A stretch of DNA of 64,000 bases from DATDFB01 sp035276475 (GTDB taxonomy: Bacteria > Acidobacteriota > Thermoanaerobaculia > Gp7-AA8): the NCBI GenBank assembly GCA_035276475.1, contig DATELQ010000151.1:19585-83584 (forward strand). Direction: 5' to 3'. The position numbers and the translations under genes were made by a program. Positions within the stretch are counted from its first letter, which is position 1. Each line of letters begins with the position of its first letter. The notes beneath the pieces were generated by a model. The model was not told the origin of the DNA and made no database searches. It saw nothing but the letters and a program-made list of their open reading frames with translations. This document shows, one piece after another, positions 35,274-42,930 of the stretch.

Positions 35274-36296
35274 CTATTTCCGCGCCGCTTGCGGCTCCTC
35301 CAAGGTGAGGAACTTCCGGATCGTCTCGGCCCGTTGCCGGGCGTCGCGCTCCTTCTCCTCGAAGCGCTCCACGAGCCATTCGTGGCCGCGGCGGCGCTCG
35401 CTCTCGGCGAGGCGCGCCGACAGCCGGGCGCTCTCCTCGAGCGTCTTGATCGCGCTCCAGAGCGCCTCCTCGAGCACGTCGCTCTGCGCGTCGAGCATCG
35501 TCTCCGGCGAGAAGGCGTGGCCGACGCGGCAGCGGAAGCGGAGGTAATCGCCGTCCTCGATCTCCCACAGCACGCCGCCGCAGTCGGGGCAGGAGTACGC
35601 CGAGGGCTTTCCCGGCCGGTCGTCCTCCTGCATCGTCTTCGGATCGAGCGCAATGATCTTCTTTTCCATGGCCATCATCTCCAGGTCGGCCACCATCTCG
35701 TGCGTGGCGCACGGCGCGGTGACGCATTCGATGACCTTCGCGGCGATCCCGGCGAGCGGCAGAACGAAGTCGACCTTCACGTACTCGATCACGTTCTGCG
35801 GCATCGACGGGTAGACCGCATCGTCCGGATCCTGCACGATCGTCGTGCCGCCGGCCCTCTTCACCGCGAGCATCCCGGCCGTCCCGTCGTCGAGGTTCCC
35901 GGTGAGGATCACGCCGATGCAGCGCGACCGGTACGCCAGCGCGGCGCTGCGGAAGAGGGGATCGATGGCCGGACGGTGGCGGTTCTCGCGCGCTCCTTTC
36001 GACAGCCGCAGCGTCTTGTCCTCTTCGACGAGGACGTGATGGTCGGGCGGCGCGGTGTAGATCCGGCCGGCGCGGAGGCGCTCGCCGTCGTGCGCTTCCT
36101 GCGCCGGAAGGCGGCCGTGGCGGCTGAGGATCTGCGGCAAGAGCGACGGCGAGTCGGCGGCGACGTGCAGCACGACGACGACCGGCGCGGGGAAGTCGGG
36201 AGGCAGCGCTTCGACCAGCTTCATGAGCGCTTCGACGCCGCCGGCCGAGGTGCCTACCACAACGAGTCTGTCCGGCACTGTCCGGTACCGTAGCAA
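35274..36296 (-). CDS. cheB: CheB-type protein-glutamate methylesterase, receiver-less, with zinc-ribbon tail
   Basis: Protein of 340 aa that should hydrolyse glutamyl methyl esters or amides on chemoreceptors. The catalytic triad fits S16/S17 in GTSAGG, a His in VVLHVAADSP and Asp in LTGNLDDGTAG. It lacks an N-terminal receiver. The C-terminus carries a zinc-ribbon-like CPDCGG...FRCRVGHAF and an Arg/Glu-rich coiled coil, a known variant outside chemotaxis operons. No receptors, CheA or CheW occur in the window, so it probably serves a non-chemotaxis signal path with the divergent CheB-CheR protein, whose start is 35 bases away. Confidence 0.9.
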   Translation of the reverse strand: MLRYRTVPDRLVVVGTSAGGVEALMKLVEALPPDFPAPVVVVLHVAADSPSLLPQILSRHGRLPAQEAHDGERLRAGRIYTAPPDHHVLVEEDKTLRLSKGARENRHRPAIDPLFRSAALAYRSRCIGVILTGNLDDGTAGMLAVKRAGGTTIVQDPDDAVYPSMPQNVIEYVKVDFVLPLAGIAAKVIECVTAPCATHEMVADLEMMAMEKKIIALDPKTMQEDDRPGKPSAYSCPDCGGVLWEIEDGDYLRFRCRVGHAFSPETMLDAQSDVLEEALWSAIKTLEESARLSARLAESERRRGHEWLVERFEEKERDARQRAETIRKFLTLEEPQAARK

Positions 36297-36331
36297 GAGG
36301 TACGCCGTAAAAGACTAGAATCCAGATCAAA

Positions 36332-38935
36332 ATGGCCGGAACCAGCACGAAAAAGCGCCGTACGGCGGTGAAGAAGAGTGCACCGCGACAGCCCCCCGCC
36401 GCCCCTCCGTCGACCGCCTTGCAGCAGTACGCGCAGTCGATCTTCCCGATCGTCGGCGTCGGCGCCTCGGCCGGCGGCATCGAGGCGGTGACGACGCTGC
36501 TGCGCGAGTTGCCCGAGAAGCCCGGCGTCGCCGTCGTCATCATCCAGCACCAGGAAGCGAAGCGCGTCAGCGGCATCACGCACGTCTTCGCACGGGCCAC
36601 GACCCTTCCGGTCACCGAGGCGCAGGACAACGAGGAGGTGCGCGTCGACCACGTCTATGTCGTGCCGCCGTACGCCGACCTGACCATCAGCGGCGGCGTG
36701 CTCCGCCTCGGCGCGCGGGAGACGCGCGCGACCCTGCCCATAGATCTCTTCTTCGAGTCGCTGGCCGAGGACCAGGGGAGCCGCGCCATCGGCGTGGTCC
36801 TCTCCGGCGCGGCCTCGGACGGCGCGCGCGGCATGAAGGCCATCAAAGCCGAGGGAGGCATCACCTTCGCCCAGGACGAGTCGGCGCGCTTCGACAGCAT
36901 GCCCCACGCCGCGGTCGGCGCCGGCGCGGTCGACTTCATCCTCCCCCCCGACAAGATCGCCAAGGAGCTCGTCCGCATCGCCCACCACTCCTACGTCGCC
37001 GGCGGCGCGGACGGCGCGACGGGCCGGATCCCGCCGGCGGAGCTGACGAAGATCTTCGCCCTCCTCAACGCCTCGCACGACGTCGACTTCACCCACTACA
37101 AGCCGGCCACGCTGGAGCGCCGCGTGCGCCGGCGCATGCTCCTCAACCACGTCGAGACGGTCAACCAATACCTCGACTTCATCGGCGGTCATCCGCAGGA
37201 GCTCGAGCTTCTCTACTCCGACATCCTCATCCGCGTCACCGGCTTCTTCCGCGACGCGGAGGTCTTCGAGGCGCTGAAGAACGACATCATCCCGGAGCTC
37301 CTGCGCAACCGCGAGCCCGACTCGCCGCTGCGCGTGTGGGTCCCGGGCTGCGCCACCGGCGAAGAGGTCTACTCGCTGGCCATCTGTTTTCTCGAAGCGG
37401 TGCAGGACGGCTTTTCGTGTCCGATCCAGATCTTCGGCACCGACATCAGCAACGTGGCCATCGACCGCGCCCGCGCCGGAGCGTATCCGGAGAGCGCCGT
37501 GGCCGACATCGCGCCCGAGCGGCTGCGGCGCTTCTTCACGCGCAGCGACGGCGGCGTGCGCGTGACGAAGGCCGTGCGCGACTGCTGCATCTTCGCGCGC
37601 CAGGACCTGACCAAAGACCCGCCGTTCTCGAAGCTGGATCTCATCTCCTGCCGCAACGTGCTGATCTACCTCGGGGCGGTGCTGCAGCGGCGGGTGATGT
37701 CGATCTTCCACTACGCGCTGCGCACCGAGGGGTATCTGCTCCTCGGCAGCTCCGAGGCGATGAGCAGCTACAACGACCTCTTCGCCATCGTCGACCGCAA
37801 GCACAAGATCTACCACAAGCGCCCGGTCATGAATCACCGCATGGCCGTCGACTTCGCGCCGCCGTCGTCGCGCGAGGCGCGCGCGCCGGCCGAGGTGCGC
37901 GACGGCGAGGTCGTCACCGCCACCAACGTCATGCGCGAGGCCGACCGCGTCCTCCTGGCGCGCTTCTCCCCTTCCGGCGTCGTGGTCAACGAGAGCCTGG
38001 AGATCGTGCAGTTCCGCGGCCGCACCAGCCCTTATCTCGAGCCGGCGCCCGGCACGGCCAGCTTCAATCTCCTGAAGATGGCCCGCGAGGGACTCCTCGC
38101 CGAGATCCGCACCGCGCTCCACACCGCGCGGCGAAAAGACATGCCCGTTCGCCGCAGCGGCGTGCACGTGAAGACGAACGGCCACTCCATCGTCGTCGAC
38201 GTCGAGGTCATCCCCTTCACCGGCGTGGCCCGCGACCGCTATTACGCCGTGCTCTTCGAGCCGGCGCCCGTGCCTGTGCGCGAGCCGAAGGGAAAACGCG
38301 GCGCCAAGAAAACGCCCGAGGACCTGCGCGAGCTCGCGCGGCTCAAGCGCGAGCTCGAAGCGACGCGCGAGTACCTGCAGTCGATCATCGAAGAGCAGGA
38401 GGCCATGAACGAGGAGCTCCGCTCCGCCAACGAGGAGATCCAGTCGTCGAACGAGGAGCTGCAGAGCACGAACGAGGAGCTGGAGACCGCCAAGGAGGAG
38501 CTGCAGTCATCGAACGAGGAGCTGACCACGCTCAACGAGGAGCTGGAGAACCGCAACGAGGAGTTGGCGCTGCTCAACAACGACTTGAGCAATCTCCTGG
38601 CCTCGCTCGAGATCGGCGTGATCATGCTCGACGGCGGCATGCGCATCCGCCGCTGCAACGCCGCCGCGCAGCGCGTGCTCAATCTCCTGCCGACGGACAT
38701 CGGCCGCTCCATCGCCGACATGAAGACGACGCTCGTGCTCGAGGACCTCGACAAGCTGATCGCCTCGGTGATCGACAACCTGGAAGTGCGCGAGATGACG
38801 GTGCAGGATCGCAACGGGCGGTGGTACTCGCTGCGCGTCCGCCCCTACAAGACGATGGACAACAAGATCGACGGCGCCGTGATGGTAGTGATCGACGTCG
38901 ATCAGCTGCGGCGGGCGGTGGGGGTGCGGGACTAG
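36332..38935 (+). CDS. CheB-CheR fusion with coiled coil and PAS domain
   Basis: Signalling protein of 867 aa. CheB methylesterase lies at ~40-225 (GVGASAGGIEAV, VVLSGAASDGARG) and CheR methyltransferase at ~245-500, with the SAM-binding PGCATGEEVYSLA and the FFRDAEVFEAL motif. A helical linker follows, then a coiled coil of repeated (S/T)xNEEL units (~690-755), and a C-terminal PAS-like domain (~760-860). Relatives often continue into a histidine kinase, but none is present here, so this form has a sensor but no kinase. It converges on the XRE regulator with a 4-base overlap. Confidence 0.92.
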   Translation: MAGTSTKKRRTAVKKSAPRQPPAAPPSTALQQYAQSIFPIVGVGASAGGIEAVTTLLRELPEKPGVAVVIIQHQEAKRVSGITHVFARATTLPVTEAQDNEEVRVDHVYVVPPYADLTISGGVLRLGARETRATLPIDLFFESLAEDQGSRAIGVVLSGAASDGARGMKAIKAEGGITFAQDESARFDSMPHAAVGAGAVDFILPPDKIAKELVRIAHHSYVAGGADGATGRIPPAELTKIFALLNASHDVDFTHYKPATLERRVRRRMLLNHVETVNQYLDFIGGHPQELELLYSDILIRVTGFFRDAEVFEALKNDIIPELLRNREPDSPLRVWVPGCATGEEVYSLAICFLEAVQDGFSCPIQIFGTDISNVAIDRARAGAYPESAVADIAPERLRRFFTRSDGGVRVTKAVRDCCIFARQDLTKDPPFSKLDLISCRNVLIYLGAVLQRRVMSIFHYALRTEGYLLLGSSEAMSSYNDLFAIVDRKHKIYHKRPVMNHRMAVDFAPPSSREARAPAEVRDGEVVTATNVMREADRVLLARFSPSGVVVNESLEIVQFRGRTSPYLEPAPGTASFNLLKMAREGLLAEIRTALHTARRKDMPVRRSGVHVKTNGHSIVVDVEVIPFTGVARDRYYAVLFEPAPVPVREPKGKRGAKKTPEDLRELARLKRELEATREYLQSIIEEQEAMNEELRSANEEIQSSNEELQSTNEELETAKEELQSSNEELTTLNEELENRNEELALLNNDLSNLLASLEIGVIMLDGGMRIRRCNAAAQRVLNLLPTDIGRSIADMKTTLVLEDLDKLIASVIDNLEVREMTVQDRNGRWYSLRVRPYKTMDNKIDGAVMVVIDVDQLRRAVGVRD

Positions 38936-39381
38936 CGCTTCTTCACCAGACGCGCGCGCACCGACTCGATCTCTTCGCGCAGGAAGTCCATCTGCGCGAG
39001 CAGCTCTTCGACCTCGGTGGCCATGCTGTTGAGGTCCGCGCGCTTGCGCGTGCGCAGCTCGCGGCGCTCTTCGTTGAGCTGGCGCCAGAGCTTCGTACGC
39101 TCCCGCGTCTGCATGGCCGCGATGCGCGCGGCCAGCGCCGCGTCCCCTTCGCTGTCGTCGCTTTCCGTGAGGAGGTCGCCGGGCACCGCGTTCAGCACGC
39201 GCGCCAGCGTCAGGAACAGTGATACGTCGATCGCCTGCTTGTCGCGTTCGACTCGTGAAAGGGTGGCCGCGCTGACATTTGCTTCGCCGGCAACATCGGC
39301 CAGCGACATCTGTCGGGCGACGCGGGCTTGTCGCAACTTCTCTCCGACCATGATGCTCATAGTAGCAAAGATTACGCTCAT
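38932..39381 (-). CDS. XRE family transcriptional regulator
   Basis: Regulator of ~149 aa with a Cro/C1-type HTH near the N-terminus (GEKLRQARVARQMSLADVAGEANVSAATLSRVERDKQ). A highly charged helical tail rich in Arg, Glu and Leu (~85-149) probably forms a coiled coil for dimerisation. The ATG at 39381 follows a run of ten Gs on the coding strand, which could serve as a slippery Shine-Dalgarno. ATGs at 39360 and 39351 are plausible alternatives that begin at the fold. Two CTGTAACT sequences upstream may be its own operator. Confidence 0.85.
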   Translation of the reverse strand: MSVIFATMSIMVGEKLRQARVARQMSLADVAGEANVSAATLSRVERDKQAIDVSLFLTLARVLNAVPGDLLTESDDSEGDAALAARIAAMQTRERTKLWRQLNEERRELRTRKRADLNSMATEVEELLAQMDFLREEIESVRARLVKKR

Positions 39382-39391
39382 CCCCCCCCCC
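39382..39391 (-). promoter_or_regulatory. Ten-base homopolymer G tract (coding strand) at the XRE start
   Basis: Ten consecutive C on the plus strand read as G10 immediately before the ATG at 39381. Tracts of this length are prone to slipped-strand mispairing. Here it would alter ribosome binding or the spacing of a start codon rather than the frame of the core protein. Confidence 0.5.
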
Positions 39392-39400
39392 TTGCGCAAT

Positions 39401-39439
39401 CTGTAACTACTTAGCATACAATTTGCAATTGCTGTAACT
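39401..39439 (-). promoter_or_regulatory. Candidate promoter/operator region upstream of XRE regulator
   Basis: CTGTAACT occurs at 39401-39408 and again at 39432-39439, 31 bases apart, about three helical turns. The AT-rich CAATTTGCAATTG lies between them. On the minus strand TTACAG and TAAGTA are spaced 18 bases and could be -35 and -10 boxes. The repeats would place a regulator on one face of the DNA. Confidence 0.4.
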
Positions 39440-39576
39440 CGGCCGCCGATCGAACAGTTCTCCCGGCGCTCTGCTTTCGGCGGCCGTCGTTCTTTGGCGC
39501 GGTGGTGCGGACGGACCTCCCACCACCGCGCGTCGCATCCGGCCGGCGGCCGTGCTCGCGGGCGATCCATCCGATG

Positions 39577-39630
39577 AAAAAAAGGGTGATAGAGCCGCTC
39601 GTTCGCGAACACGAGCCGCCGGCCTTTTTT
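39577..39630. terminator. Bidirectional intrinsic terminator-like hairpin after the response regulator
   Basis: An imperfect stem centred on GTTCGCGAAC (39601-39610) is flanked by GAGCC/GGCTC-type arms. Seven As at 39577-39583 give a U-tract on the minus strand, and six Ts at 39625-39630 give one on the plus strand. The right T-run overlaps the TAA stop of the receiver gene at 39629. Confidence 0.6.
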
Positions 39631-40009
39631 ACTGTTGCGCGCACTGCAACATCTGCGTGCGCAGGTCGGCCATCTCCAGCGGCTTCCGCCGCACGCACCA
39701 GACGCGCGCGATCTCTCGGCACTTGCGCAGGCGCGCCTCCCCCACCGCCGTCAACACGATCACTCGCCGCAAGAGGTGCGGCAATTTTTCCCCGAGGTGC
39801 TCGAGGACGGTGAAGCCGTCGACGCGCGGCATGACGAGGTCGAGGAGGATGACGTCGGGCTCTCCGTTGCCGTCGCCCAGCGCCCGGATCGCCCCATCGC
39901 CGTCCTCGGCCGTTCTGCTGGCGAATCCATCGTGCTCGCACACAGCGACGAGAAGCGAGCGGATGCCGGCGTCGTCCTCGACGATGAGGACGGTTGCTTT
40001 GGAGACCAT
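39629..40009 (-). CDS. Single-domain response regulator
   Basis: Lone receiver of 126 aa from the ATG at 40009, which directly precedes the first strand (MVSKATVLIVEDD). The phospho-acceptor is D57 in LLDLVMP, the switch Thr is in VIVLTAVGE, and the conserved Lys is in VRRKPLEMADL. No output domain is present. A longer start at 40060 would add 17 residues of unlikely composition and would run over the upstream palindrome at 40046-40060. It shares the RKP motif with the receivers at 3654-4064 and 5232-5657. Confidence 0.9.
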   Translation of the reverse strand: MVSKATVLIVEDDAGIRSLLVAVCEHDGFASRTAEDGDGAIRALGDGNGEPDVILLDLVMPRVDGFTVLEHLGEKLPHLLRRVIVLTAVGEARLRKCREIARVWCVRRKPLEMADLRTQMLQCAQQ

Positions 40010-40045
40010 GGGCGTTGCGCGGATGTTACGACATCCTTGCGGAAT

Positions 40046-40060
40046 TTGCACGTGATGCAA
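40046..40060 (-). promoter_or_regulatory. Candidate operator, TTGCAC-N3-A-Y-GCAA motif (site 3)
   Basis: TTGCACGTGATGCAA lies 37-51 bases upstream of the receiver start at 40009, inside a longer inverted repeat ATTTGCA-CGTGA-TGCAAAT (40044-40062). It shares 11 of 15 positions with sites 1 and 2. Confidence 0.5.
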
Positions 40061-40064
40061 ATAG

Positions 40065-40138
40065 CGCTTAGCGATTCGCGCTTAGCGATTCGGCCCGCCC
40101 GCGTCCCTAACCGCCAACCGCCAATCGCTAACCGCTAA
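40065..40138. repeat. Short-unit satellite: 14-bp tandem duplication with inverted heptamers
   Basis: CGCTTAGCGATTCG is duplicated exactly at 40065-40078 and 40079-40092. From 40111 four heptamers follow, CCGCCAA, CCGCCAA, TCGCTAA and CCGCTAA (to 40138). TTAGCGATT in the left part is the reverse complement of AATCGCTAA at 40123-40131, so the region can fold. It lies just upstream of the permease start. Confidence 0.75.
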
Positions 40139-40151
40139 ACTGCGCCGTCCA

Positions 40152-41426
40152 ATGCGCACGGAGATCCTCGGCGGGACCACGACCTTCCTGGCGATGGCCT
40201 ACATCATCGTCGTCAATCCCGCCATCCTCCGCGCCGCCGGCCTCCCGACCGGCGCCAGCACCGTGGCCACGATTCTCGTCGCGGTCATCGGCTCGCTGCT
40301 CATGGGCGTCTGGGCGAAGCGCCCCATCGCCGTCGCGCCCTACATGGGGGAGAACGCCTTCATCGCCTTCGGCCTGGCCGCGCTCGGCGTGACGTGGCAG
40401 CAGCGCCTCGGCGCGGTCTTCGTCAGCGGCGTGGTCTTCCTCATCATCACGTTCATCGGCCTGCGCGGCTGGCTCGCCAACGCGATCTCGCCGAGCCTCA
40501 AGTACAGCTTCGCCGCCGGCATCGGCCTCTTTCTCGCGTTCATCGGTCTGAACGAGACCGGGATCGTGACGGTGGGGACGGGCGTGCCGGTGAAGATCGG
40601 GAACCTGCACTCGTCCGAGGTGCTGCTGGCGATCGGCGGGTTCGTCGTGATGATCGTGCTGCTGGCGCGGCGCGTGCGCGGCGCGATCCTCATCGGCATC
40701 GCCGCAACCGCAGTTGTTGGCGTGCTGCTCGGCCTCGGGCAGGCGCCGTCGCGCGTGTTCGCCATGCCGTTCGTCGGCGACTACTCGCTCGCGCCGATCG
40801 CGTTGCATTTGGACATCGCCGGCGTGCTGCGCCTGTCGTTCCTGCCGATTCTCCTGACGCTGTTCCTGATGAGTTTTCTCGACACGGTGGGGACGCTCGT
40901 CGGCGTCGGCGCCGCCGGCGGGATGCTCGACGAGCGCGGCAACTTCCCGGAGATCGAGCGGCCCATGACGGTAGACGCGATCGCCTGCATCGTCTCCGGA
41001 CTTCTCGGCACGTCGACGAGCGGCGCATACATCGAGTCGGCGGTGGGCATCCGCGAAGGAGCGCGCACGGGCGTCGCGGCGATCGCGACGGCGGCGTGGT
41101 TCGCGCTGTCGCTCTTTTTCATCCCGCTGGTCGAGCCGCTGCAACAGCTCCGCTTCGCCTACGGCCCCGCGCTCGTCGCCGTCGGCGTGCTGATGCTCGA
41201 CTCGGTGCGCCGCATCGACTTCAATGACCTCACCGAGCTCGCCCCCGCCTTCGCCACAATCGCCATGATGGTGTTCACGTACAACATCGCCAACGGCCTG
41301 ACGGCGGGGCTGGTGCTGCATCCACTGATGAAGCTTCTGACGGGACGCGTGCGCGAGATCACGCTCGGCTCGACGGTGCTGGCGGCGCTCTGCATCATCT
41401 ATTACGCATTCGGGTTGCCGCATTGA
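40152..41426 (+). CDS. NCS2/AzgA-like purine permease
   Basis: Inner-membrane transporter of 424 aa with 12-14 helices, of the AzgA branch that imports hypoxanthine, guanine or adenine by proton symport. Diagnostic segments are TEILGGTTTFLAMAYIIVVNP, APYMGENAFIAFG, LFLMSFLDTVGTLVGVG and TSTSGAYIESAVGIREGARTG. The ATG used gives an N-terminus about 10-20 residues shorter than usual. A CTG at 40140 could extend it slightly. Ligand choice between purines cannot be settled by eye. The TTGA overlap with the next gene suggests co-transcription. Confidence 0.9.
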   Translation: MRTEILGGTTTFLAMAYIIVVNPAILRAAGLPTGASTVATILVAVIGSLLMGVWAKRPIAVAPYMGENAFIAFGLAALGVTWQQRLGAVFVSGVVFLIITFIGLRGWLANAISPSLKYSFAAGIGLFLAFIGLNETGIVTVGTGVPVKIGNLHSSEVLLAIGGFVVMIVLLARRVRGAILIGIAATAVVGVLLGLGQAPSRVFAMPFVGDYSLAPIALHLDIAGVLRLSFLPILLTLFLMSFLDTVGTLVGVGAAGGMLDERGNFPEIERPMTVDAIACIVSGLLGTSTSGAYIESAVGIREGARTGVAAIATAAWFALSLFFIPLVEPLQQLRFAYGPALVAVGVLMLDSVRRIDFNDLTELAPAFATIAMMVFTYNIANGLTAGLVLHPLMKLLTGRVREITLGSTVLAALCIIYYAFGLPH

Positions 41427-42502
41427 AGCGCGCCGTGCAAGTGCTGCTCGTCGTCGCGGCGGCGTTCGGCGCGTGGCGCGCGTACCGGCGGCCGGCGCCG
41501 TTGTTCGTGGTTCCTCCTGCGCGTCCCGCAGCGCCCTACTTCTCCAGCGAGTTCCTTCCGTCGACGAACACAAACTTCGTCCATGCCGCAACGCTCGCGG
41601 AACTGCCGAATCACGATCTCCTCGCGGCGTGGTACGGCGGCACGGACGAGATCGACCCCGACGTCAACATCTTCGTCTCGCGCCTCGACCATGCGACCGG
41701 CACCTGGTCGACGCCGCGGGCGATCGAGAGCGGGCGCGGCGCGCGCGTGAAGAGCGTCGGGAACCCGGTGCTCGTGGTCGACCGCAATGGCGTGCGGCTC
41801 TTCTTCGTGGCCGTGATCGTCGGCGGCTGGTCGGGGAGCACGATCTGCGTGAAGCACTCGCCCGACGGCGAGCATTGGTCCCCCGCCCGCCGCATCGTGA
41901 CGTCGCCCTTCTTCAATCTCGGCATGCTGGTGCGCAGCCCGGCGGTGACGTACAGCGACGGCACGATCGCGCTGCCGATCTACCACGAGCTGCGGCGGAA
42001 GTGGTCGGCGCTCGCGCGCGTCGACGCGAACGACCGCGTGATCGACGTGGCGCACATGGCCGCGAACCCGCTGATCCAGCCGTGGGTGGTGCCGCAGTCG
42101 GAGCGCGACGCGACGGCGTTCTTTCGCTGGTCGGCGCGCACGCCCGGCGTGGTGACGTACGCGACGACGCGCGACGGCGGCGCGCACTGGTCGGACTGGC
42201 GCTCCACCGGCCTCGTGCACCGCGACTCCGCCGTCGCCGCCGCCCTCCTCCCCGACCGCTCGATGTTCCTCGTGTACAACAACACGCCCGGCGACCGCCG
42301 CAAGCTGGCGCTCGTGCACCTGCCCTCGGGCCGCGCGCTCGCGCTCGAACAAGACCCCCGCCCCCCCTTCGACGGCCCGATCCGCCGCGAGTACTCGTAT
42401 CCGTACCTCATCGCCACGTCCGACGGCCGCTACCACGTGGTCTACACGTGGCAGCGGACGAAGATCCGCCACATCACGTTCACCGCGGCGGCGCTGCCAT
42501 GA
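41423..42502 (+). CDS. Sialidase-like (BNR-type) exo-glycosidase fold protein
   Basis: Exported protein of 359 aa with an N-terminal hydrophobic segment (RAVQVLLVVAAAFGAW). Repeated Asp-box-like motifs are visible (SPDGEHWSPARRI, TRDGGAHWSDWRS), as in six-bladed sialidases and their relatives. Residues such as FLPSTNTNFVHAATLAELPNHDLLAAWYGGTDE resemble the family's active-site strand. Some relatives are glycosyl hydrolases of unknown substrate rather than true neuraminidases. The start is TTG inside a TTGA overlap with the permease stop, a weak start codon that implies coupling. A later start would delete the signal segment. Confidence 0.8.
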   Translation: MKRAVQVLLVVAAAFGAWRAYRRPAPLFVVPPARPAAPYFSSEFLPSTNTNFVHAATLAELPNHDLLAAWYGGTDEIDPDVNIFVSRLDHATGTWSTPRAIESGRGARVKSVGNPVLVVDRNGVRLFFVAVIVGGWSGSTICVKHSPDGEHWSPARRIVTSPFFNLGMLVRSPAVTYSDGTIALPIYHELRRKWSALARVDANDRVIDVAHMAANPLIQPWVVPQSERDATAFFRWSARTPGVVTYATTRDGGAHWSDWRSTGLVHRDSAVAAALLPDRSMFLVYNNTPGDRRKLALVHLPSGRALALEQDPRPPFDGPIRREYSYPYLIATSDGRYHVVYTWQRTKIRHITFTAAALP

Positions 42503-42930
42503 CCCGCATCCTCACGCTCCTCGGCACGCCGAGCATCCCGCTCCTCGCGCTCGTGCTCGACCTCCTGCTGCGCCGGCGCCTCTTTACCCCGCGCGAGCGC
42601 CGCGCCCTGCTCTGGTGGTCGGCCTCGCTGTCGCTCGTCCTCTACAGCAGCACGCTCGGCTACCTGCCGGTCGACGTCTACCGCGCCGGCTTTTCGTCGT
42701 GGGCACCGGTCGTGTTCGCAGCGCTCGCTCTGGCTGTCGCGACGCGCTCGCTGCCGCTCGCGCTCACGGCGCTCGCGACGCTCGTCGCCTACGACGTGCC
42801 GCTCTTCCGGTCGGTGAATTTGTTCGACTATGCGGTCGATCCGATGCTGGGGATCGTGGCGATTGGTTGGGCGGCCTACACGGCGTTCCGCACCGCCGCC
42901 AACTTCTCCGCGAACCGCGACGCGTCGTAG
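42499..42930 (+). CDS. Small hypothetical membrane protein
   Basis: Protein of 143 aa with about four hydrophobic helices (~10-24, ~38-54, ~66-84, ~88-108) and no recognised motif. The ATG overlaps the sialidase stop by ATGA, so it is the last gene of a three-gene plus-strand unit. The last 55 bases overlap the 3' end of the convergent pentaheme cytochrome gene, so the C-terminal ~18 residues are encoded antisense to it. Hydrophobicity and codon use support a real gene. Confidence 0.65.
   Translation: MTRILTLLGTPSIPLLALVLDLLLRRRLFTPRERRALLWWSASLSLVLYSSTLGYLPVDVYRAGFSSWAPVVFAALALAVATRSLPLALTALATLVAYDVPLFRSVNLFDYAVDPMLGIVAIGWAAYTAFRTAANFSANRDAS

Noticed and set aside
39382..39612. N-terminal extension of the XRE protein to 39612
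   Set aside because: The added ~77 residues are of unlikely composition and pass through the promoter-like region and the G tract.
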